Positions 58,301 to 64,000 of a DNA stretch of 64,000 bases are shown here, piece by piece (positions within the stretch are counted from its first letter, which is position 1; every line of letters starts with the position of its first letter). This DNA is from Owenia fusiformis. Taxonomy: Eukaryota > Annelida > Polychaeta > Sabellida > Oweniidae. A program made the translations under genes and the position numbers. Below the pieces are notes generated by a model, which worked only from the letters and a program-made list of their open reading frames with translations, was not told where the DNA came from and did no database searches. The stretch spans positions 5,323,169 to 5,387,168 of the forward strand of contig CAIIXF020000010.1 in NCBI GenBank assembly GCA_903813345.2, in the 5' to 3' direction.

Positions 58301-61300
58301 AATTATGAAATATTCTTGTCTGCGTATTAAAAACGAATTTCGGATTTGTCCATTAGTTCAATCTCTAATAAATAGTGCAAAATTATGGTTTTCTATATAC
58401 ATGTCTTTCTGTAAGGTTCTCTAAGAGTATATACAATCTTTTTCAAAAATTAAGACATTTGATTCACTCGACCACAACATTATAGTATTGTATACAAGCT
58501 TAAACACCCTATTGCGTTTTTCCACCAGTTGATGCTCTCGTGCGTAATTCTACTGACAATTGCAATTTACAGATAAAGATTTTAATTAAAGCTCAGATAT
58601 GGCAATTATAAAATATGTTCACTAGTTTTATATTTCATCTATATCTCGATTCCTTTTTCAGATTTTGCGGGTCTTCGAAACATGAGAGAAGATGGTAATG
58701 TTTTGCATTTACGAGTTTTACATATTTATTAATGATACTTTTACTTTTCTAATTAATTAATTTCTTAATTCTACTTTTATTCGTCAATCGTGTTACGTCC
58801 CTCCTTGTTTTATTGTAGCCTGTTTGAAAGAGGGGGGTCATTACTTCGAAGAGCATTGTTATTGGATAAAATCCTCTGAAACGTATGGTAGTCATGTTGC
58901 TGCAGAAGATGCATGCGAAGATTTAGGAGCAAGGTAAACATTGAAATCATCAATTTTAATAGAGCTATACTACATACAGCATACAATTAATGGCGAAATA
59001 AATTTAAGATATCGTATTCAACACATACGGTTACTATCAAATTAGGTAACTGAATGACACATTGCTCAGCTTATAGGCGACATTCTCACTGGTGTAAATA
59101 TTACAGTATATACCTGTTGTGTTTTATTAGATTGGTCAGCATCGATTCCCAGAATGAGACTATATTTATTGAACAACTGTTGAAAAACAAGGGTACTCCT
59201 AGTGATGAATGGATGACTAGTGGGACTGAGATAGGACAGGATATTCCCAGAAGATGGGGCTGGGATCTAGGGGCCTGGAACAAGGTAGCTAGATCTTATA
59301 TAAAAAATATGTGACCTCCTTTTGCCAAATGCATGCCATCTGTATTGAGGGAATGCTCTCAGACTTTTTATCAGGCATATAATTAGGGGGTATTGAGAAC
59401 ATTTTTAGACAAATTGGGAATGTGTTATGTGTGGGGTCATTACAGCTGTTCGTATTGAGGATAAAATTAGGTTTCATTTAACATGAAATTATTTTATTAT
59501 GATTGTAGCCTGCAAGACTTGGTGCGATGGCTGGGGATATGAGCGATACATCTAAACGTTGTCTGAGTTTGATCATATCAAATGGACAACTTATGTTCAA
59601 TGCAGTACCATGTAACGATTCTAGCAACACATTCAAACTTCTTTGTGAAGCAGGTAAAGATGATTCATGATACACTGTACCCATGAGTCTTAATTCTATT
59701 TTAATGAATTCTAAGTAAGAGTCCCACACCACCCAGCAACCATTTGAACATGTGCTACAGTTATACTATTAAGTCAGGGCCTCGGGTACATAAAGAAATG
59801 GCAAAATTAATGTGTGTCATATCAACTTAGATATTTATCCTGCGACGCATACAGTGCTATTTCATGTTTCAGGCGCTGAATCAATGGAAGACAGACCAGT
59901 GAATTTTGAAACTGCAGTTTTTCTTGCAAGCCGGAGCACAGAAGTGATAAGAGCAAAGTACAACAATGACCTCTCACTTATGACAAGCTACATCCTTGTA
60001 CTATATAACTCGGTATGATAATCATATTTAATACTAACTAAACTATAAACATTGAGTCAGGATCAGTCAACATAAGAAATACAAAATATATCCAAAATTT
60101 CATCAAAATTGGTGACTCGATTCTTCAAAATTTTACATATTGCAACTTATATGTTTTGATTACATCTCTTAATCACGCATTTCAGAAATACGTTAAAACG
60201 TAAATACGTACTTCTTAATGGAATCTATAATATATATTCAATATAAATTGATTGAAACATTTCTCCCAGTTATTTTGTACTGACTGACAACTTGATGATA
60301 GACGCACATGTACATACTATCTTTATAAATTTCTGATGTGAACTAGTGCTAGAACTAGATGAAATGATCTATCTATGGAACTATTATTTAATTAACTTAC
60401 TTTATATGACACTATTTCAGATTGGGGCGAGATGGAGAGACCCCAAGATGGTGCATCCTGCTAAAGTGACAGTTACAAGAGTAGAGTTTTTCCAGACCAC
60501 CCCGGTATTTATTTTTATGCGTCACATCAGCATGTATGTCAAACATAGCACGGCACAAAATAAATTTTAATTCATGAGAAACATACATATTATATTGTGC
60601 ATGTACTTAAAATGTGTGATTTCAATTTGGGTTATGTTATTCTAATGGGCACGCTTTAACTATATTTTGCAGCCAGAGTTTCTTCGTGACGTTACGGATA
60701 GGTATAACTACACCTGGCAGTGTATGGATTTTGGAACTTCAAGATGGATGCGAAAGCATCCAGACAGGAAAACGTGGGACATCGGGGCATTTCATGACAC
60801 GTACGTTTTCTGATCTTACCCATTTCTGCCCTAATATTAACATTTGCTAAATTAAGTGAGATGCTTGGAAGTATTGAAGCTTATTCCTTCTATGATATAT
60901 TTTTGAAATGACAGAACCCAATATGCAACTTTTTTAGTTAAATAATTTTGAATTGTTTACTTACTTTTGAAAATTCCTTGGCAATATCAAGAAGAAGAAT
61001 CACAAAACTTTCAAGAATTCACAGTTCCGATTTATCTTCATTGAAAAAAATAATGTATACTGAACATTGTTAGAAACTTTCTTTAAGTTATTAGATTTTA
61101 TTATTGTGTGCTGTTAATTTAGCAACCGGTTCAATTGCCCTACTTGTTACATGAGCATATTTTTGGTCATTTTGATTGAAGACTCCTTTTAATTTGTAGT
61201 GTGATATGCGGGGCCTTGGGTTGGGCTTGGTCTGGTGGTTTGTGTGGTCTAGGAGCTTCAAGCTATATCTGTGTCCTTAAGGGATTCTTCGAGCACTATC

Positions 61301-62888
61301 AGGAGGTTCGTCATGAATTTGGACATCTGTAAGTATATAATATACAGGCCTAGGGTGATACAACACATACGCCTAAAGACCTTCTAATTTTGGAATTGCG
61401 TTCTTCTTTAAGGTAACATGGTAGACAATCAGTCACACGTTTGTCTATTTATCTGTCTAGTCTTCGGTCTGGCTGTCTTCCTCTCTGTCCGTCTGCCGTC
61501 CATCTGTCCGTCAACGATGGTGAACCGGCGTTTTAAAACCTCTGTCGATAAGATATTCCAGTTTATTGCTGAAAATTATGTTTCCAAAAATAATCCATTA
61601 ATCTGCTAGAAATTGTCAAGGTTCCCTTTTTAAATTACAGGTAGCTTAGTTTAGAGGTCAACTCAATGATTTTCAAAGGTTTTGTTTACAATTTCGAAAT
61701 GGCTTTCTCTTACTATTGTAAGAAAACATGTTTTTGCCCTTTATGGTTACAGTTTTTTACATCTTTAAGTTTAAAGATAACAATAATTTCTAAAAATGGT
61801 CACCTCTTTAACATGTCCAAATGTATTTCATCAATTTACCTTCACTTATAGATTAAAGATAATGTTCAGAAGTTTGGGTAATTGGCTTATTTTATTGGCC
61901 TTGTCCAAAAGTATTGCTTTTTTGTTTTGAATGAGTTCAATGACATCTAGAGGTTTTCTGCCAAATTTCGAAATGGCTCCTTCTTTAGTGGTTGAATTAT
62001 CACATTTATACCTATATGTCTAAAACATTTATTACGAATTTTGAAAAAGTTCAAAATATACACCAGCATATGTGAGCCATCTCTTAAACAGGAACTGGGG
62101 ATGCATCACTATAATGTAACCAATTGACCATTTTATAAATATTTATGGAAATATATATATGGCAGCAATGGTAGTTGCTAGGGTCAGAATACATGGAAGC
62201 GTATTACAAGAGTCTTTTGATATCATGATCTCACAAGTTCCATTTTGATCAACCTAAAACACTATTGTAATGTAACTTGATGAGCTTAATGACATGTGGA
62301 TTGTGTTAATATTAAAATTGTGATCCTTGTAAGAGCAAATGAACTTTCAAAGGTGTTTCAACATTTTGTCAATGGGGATCTAGCCCGATTTTTTCAGACA
62401 ACTTGAAAAACTAAAATTTGAAAAAGGTAAATAACTGTGCAAATCAAAAAGTTTTTTGATAGAAAATTTCACCTAGAATTCAAATATGCCATCAAATAAA
62501 ATAAACCATGGGTCTTTTATGGGTAAAAATGTAGAACTCATTAAAACGAGACTTCAAAACGAGATTTCAAAGCTATATTGAAGACTCTATTGGTCATATT
62601 TCTTGTACTTGTAGTAGACGAGTGATCTTTTTAAGTTCCTCGCAGTGGCAGATGTTGTTCCTATATGAAATATTGTCTATTAACGTGTAATCCAATGTAA
62701 TTTTTTCTCTTAAAATGGTTCATTATAATACTGAGAATACTTTGAAAGTTTATTGTATTTTTTCCAATATAATTCAGGTTGCGTTTTGGTCATAACAGTG
62801 GATACAAAGATAAAGATTGTCACGACGATAGGGGTTTAAACGCATTGTTATCTAGATGCCAGGCTAAGGAATTTGAACAAAAAATGAG
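49276..62888 (+). CDS. Copy B: mosaic ADAMTS-like metalloprotease (3' partial, 17 exons)
   Basis: Tandem paralogue of copy A, running off the right edge. Exons: 49276-49320, 50064-50231, 50673-50832, 55929-55981, 56582-56804, 57224-57466, 57745-57925, 58122-58213, 58662-58694, 58819-58933, 59131-59284, 59509-59653, 59873-60012, 60421-60504, 60673-60800, 61200-61328, 62778-62888. Phases agree throughout. The first five exons give a signal peptide and a complete propeptide; the rest repeat PAN, kringle 1, linker, lectin-like and metalloprotease. Accessory exons are almost identical in residues to copy A, while the metalloprotease exons differ at about 25 residues. The disintegrin, TSP1, kringle 2 and Cys-rich exons would lie beyond 64000. 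Confidence 0.9.
50064..56804 (+). CDS. Copy B: M12B propeptide (four exons)
   Basis: Exons 50064-50231, 50673-50832, 55929-55981 and 56582-56804. They read from CVQFYDAHIEFTDEAG through VPVFLTIR, VQFTLDTEAYCVVL, GTATGTVSMSTCGGKT and [14 protein letters not shown] to HVIYQI and RPKR. G..S.STCGG followed by IEP and HVIY is the typical layout of reprolysin propeptides, which keep the enzyme latent. The intron between 50832 and 55929 holds the Gypsy-type remnant and foldback repeats. Confidence 0.85.
51478..51612. repeat. Short tandem repeat, about 36 bp, four units
   Basis: Copies of AACTGATCTTGTATTCAAGC plus TACCTAAATCACT, the last two identical. In intron 3 of copy B, just outside the Gypsy-type element. 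Confidence 0.85.
52864..53560 (-). pseudogene. Integrase C-terminal fragment (Ty3/Gypsy type)
   Basis: Minus strand from about 53560 reads GNGQCERFNRTLHNLL, LTYCYNTTPHSSTGYSPFF and LMFGREPRLPIS, hallmarks of the Gypsy integrase catalytic-core end, followed by a charged C-terminal tail to the stop at 52864. The first catalytic residues are absent. Confidence 0.8.
53490..54149 (-). pseudogene. Retrotransposon gag-like ORF fused to integrase DNA
   Basis: Opens with Met and a glutamate/lysine-rich coiled-coil-like segment (about residues 10-55), then a capsid-like part with LPKLCKYNGSKGQDIYDW and TTPDEIFKTLKRVFGR. The last residues (about 53560 to 53490) are read from integrase DNA in the wrong frame. 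There is no CCHC knuckle because the deletion removed it. Confidence 0.7.
54170..54890 (-). other. Retroelement leader region with degenerate repeats
   Basis: Between the gag start and the right LTR. Contains about five ACGTAA/GCGTAA-type words at 54175-54250 and loose copies of GTCCAGGCTACTAA(A/T)CAAAA between 54380 and 54790. No clear tRNA primer-binding site seen next to the LTR. Confidence 0.5.
55317..55545. mobile_element. MITE-like element with TTATCCCACCCTAA ends
   Basis: Left GAATTATCCCACCCTAA (about 55329) is matched by TTAGGGTGGGATAAT (55531-55545). Inside are several CGTATACAACTCTT-like words about 30 bp apart. Confidence 0.6.
55549..55686. repeat. 138-bp imperfect palindrome
   Basis: ATCATATAATGGTTGATTC at the left pairs with GAATCAACCATGATAT at the right, and GAGTATATGATATATTCAC pairs with GTGAATATATCATATACTC across a short loop. 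Lies about 240 bp before copy B exon 4. Confidence 0.8.
57224..58694 (+). CDS. Copy B: PAN domain, kringle 1 and linker (four exons)
   Basis: Exons 57224-57466 (PAN), 57745-57925 and 58122-58213 (kringle 1), 58662-58694 (linker). Residues are the same as in copy A; the few nucleotide differences are silent. The intron before the kringle is about 500 bp shorter than in copy A because the inverted-repeat element at 1309-1818 is missing, which shows the original acceptor context (TTTAATTTCAG). Confidence 0.88.
58819..59653 (+). CDS. Copy B: C-type lectin-like domain (three exons)
   Basis: Exons 58819-58933, 59131-59284 and 59509-59653. Same CTLD landmarks as copy A. Only two residue differences were found, both in the third exon: Arg to Ala before MAGDM, and Asn to Ser after KRCL. 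Calcium/sugar motifs are missing here too. Confidence 0.85.
59873..62888 (+). CDS. Copy B: metalloprotease domain (five exons)
   Basis: Exons 59873-60012, 60421-60504, 60673-60800, 61200-61328, 62778-62888. The zinc motif reads HEFGHLLRFGHNS: His ligands and Glu kept, Arg for Gly at position eight, Asn after the third His, and Leu in place of the Met-turn Met (NALLSRC). Compared with copy A, changes pile up near the active site, including Ala/Gly and Asp/Ser flanking the third His. The third exon is one codon shorter (128 against 131 nt) and lacks the Cys of the copy A GDCST segment. Confidence 0.85.
61475..62642. mobile_element. Insertion in copy B intron, absent from copy A
   Basis: About 1.17 kb between GGTCTGGC and GGCAGATG, which are joined in copy A near 6265-6275 (GGTCTGGCAGATG). 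It starts with a TCTGTCCGTCTGCC-rich stretch. No terminal inverted repeat and no coding domain recognised. Confidence 0.65.
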
Positions 62889-63049
62889 GTAGGTTTTGAA
62901 AATAAAAATCTTACACGGTCAGTCAAAAATGCAACTCAGTGATATCACTGTTCCACTAGTTACTTTGACGGAACGTCAATGTAACAAAATGGATGAACTT
63001 CCACTTTACGAGTTTTCTGTTTTCTCGATTTAAACCTGCGTATAAGTCA

Positions 63050-64000
63050 AGCTGCAAATTATAATTATTTTTATTTTATTTATTTATTGGTAATGCTTTT
63101 AATACAGCGGAGCACAAATACAGTGTACAAAGTTATTCCAGACATTTGACAACACATTTAAAAGAATACATCAGTTAATAGGCATTATATATAAGTAACT
63201 AAAACATGTTAATGGGTCTGGGGTTTATATATAATTTTAAAAGACCCTAAATGTCCTCTTCTTAACCCCAACATGTTTTAGTTTGCACACTGGTTGATAA
63301 AAGATCTGATGATAGTGCTGGATTACATTTTTCTATAACATTTTTATAAAAAGTATTTCTATCATTACAAAAGAAAGGGCAAACAAAATGTCTATGTTGG
63401 ATGGTCTTTTACATTTTTATCACATAAAGTACACATTCCATTTCCCTATCCACATGTTTCGTAGTCTGTTCTTAAGCCAAAACAACCTGATCTAGGTTTG
63501 AACTTAAGTTTTTGCCCATAGGAGAAGTCAACATCTGTGGTCAGGTAGTTTTTTAAGAAGGGATGGGGATTTAGACTTTGATACAGTGAGAGTGATGAGT
63601 TGTCCTTCAATGCAGATTGAAAATTATTAACCCTCTGATCTGATATCTTGATAAAAGCCTGACACCAGTCAATATCATCTCTGTAGATTACATCATTCAG
63701 TCCATTTTTTATTAGGATGGATTTTATGTTTGAAAAGTAAGGGGATGCTTTGCTTTCATCATTAGTATGAAGGCATCAAACATAGACTTAAATATATTTT
63801 TGTGTAATTACCCTTCTTTGATATTACATTTTCGTATATAAAGCAATTTATTTGTCTTTATTCAATGATATCGACAAGAGGTCTCCAGCCTAAATCACCT
63901 AGAAGTGCCTCTCTGGCAGGACAACATCTTATTTGGAGAATTGATCTCCCAGTGTTATATTGCATTGATTTAATTTTATCTGTGTTAGTTTTGTTAAATG
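63050..64000 (-). mobile_element. Non-LTR retrotransposon (LINE) 3' end, copy B
   Basis: Counterpart of the copy A LINE fragment, with the same TAAA-type tail and the same CTLC zinc-motif region, running off the window. Small indels differ between copies. The shared position shows that both are copies of one ancestral insertion. Confidence 0.8.

Overview
The window is AT-rich DNA with short phase-consistent exons, GT-AG introns, LINE 3' ends, a tRNA-derived SINE, mariner-, hAT- and Ty3/Gypsy-like remnants, foldback elements and several tandem arrays. It is therefore an animal nuclear genome, most likely a marine invertebrate. A mollusc or other lophotrochozoan would fit, but the sequence alone does not fix the phylum.

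The main content is two tandem, same-strand (+) copies of one gene for a secreted, mosaic ADAMTS-like metalloprotease. Copy A enters from the left edge with its propeptide exon at 26-248 and runs to a stop at 41817-41819: 21 exons in view, 967 codons plus stop. Copy B starts at an ATG at 49276 and runs past the right edge, with 17 exons in view to 62888. Together they give an almost complete protein of about 1,109 residues: signal peptide, M12B propeptide with a furin-type RPKR site, PAN/apple domain, kringle 1, short linker, C-type lectin-like domain, metalloprotease domain (HEFGHLLRFAHN), disintegrin-like region, thrombospondin type-1 repeat, first part of a Cys-rich region, kringle 2, and the Cys-rich end. 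Every added module sits between phase-1 introns, as expected from exon shuffling. The zinc motif is unusual: Arg replaces the family Gly, Asn follows the third His, and there is no Met-turn Met. Hand comparison of A and B shows almost only silent changes in PAN, kringle and lectin exons but mostly replacement changes in the metalloprotease exons.

Layout: 1-6.5 kb, copy A propeptide to metalloprotease; 7.1-8.2 kb, LINE 3' end shared with copy B at 63.05-64 kb, so it predates the duplication; 9.6-11.4 kb, a repeat family; 11.9-15.0 kb, disintegrin and first TSP1 exons, with a LINE 3' end behind them; 16.8-35.3 kb, an 18.5 kb inverted-repeat-bounded insert filling one intron; 35.4-41.8 kb, the last copy A exons, a mariner element and a 145-bp tandem array; 42-43.5 kb, a hAT-like element; 43.9-44.5 kb, the 3' end of a minus-strand carboxylesterase ending in KDEL; 45.4-48.2 kb, a 146-bp tandem array with inverted ends; 49.3-62.9 kb, copy B, with an internally deleted Gypsy-type retrotransposon in its third intron.

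Several insertions are present in only one copy, so the paralogue supplies the empty site (1.31-1.82, 5.16-5.79 and 6.64-7.10 kb in A; about 61.47-62.64 kb in B). All boundaries were read by eye from splice signals and frame; no alignment or database search was run.
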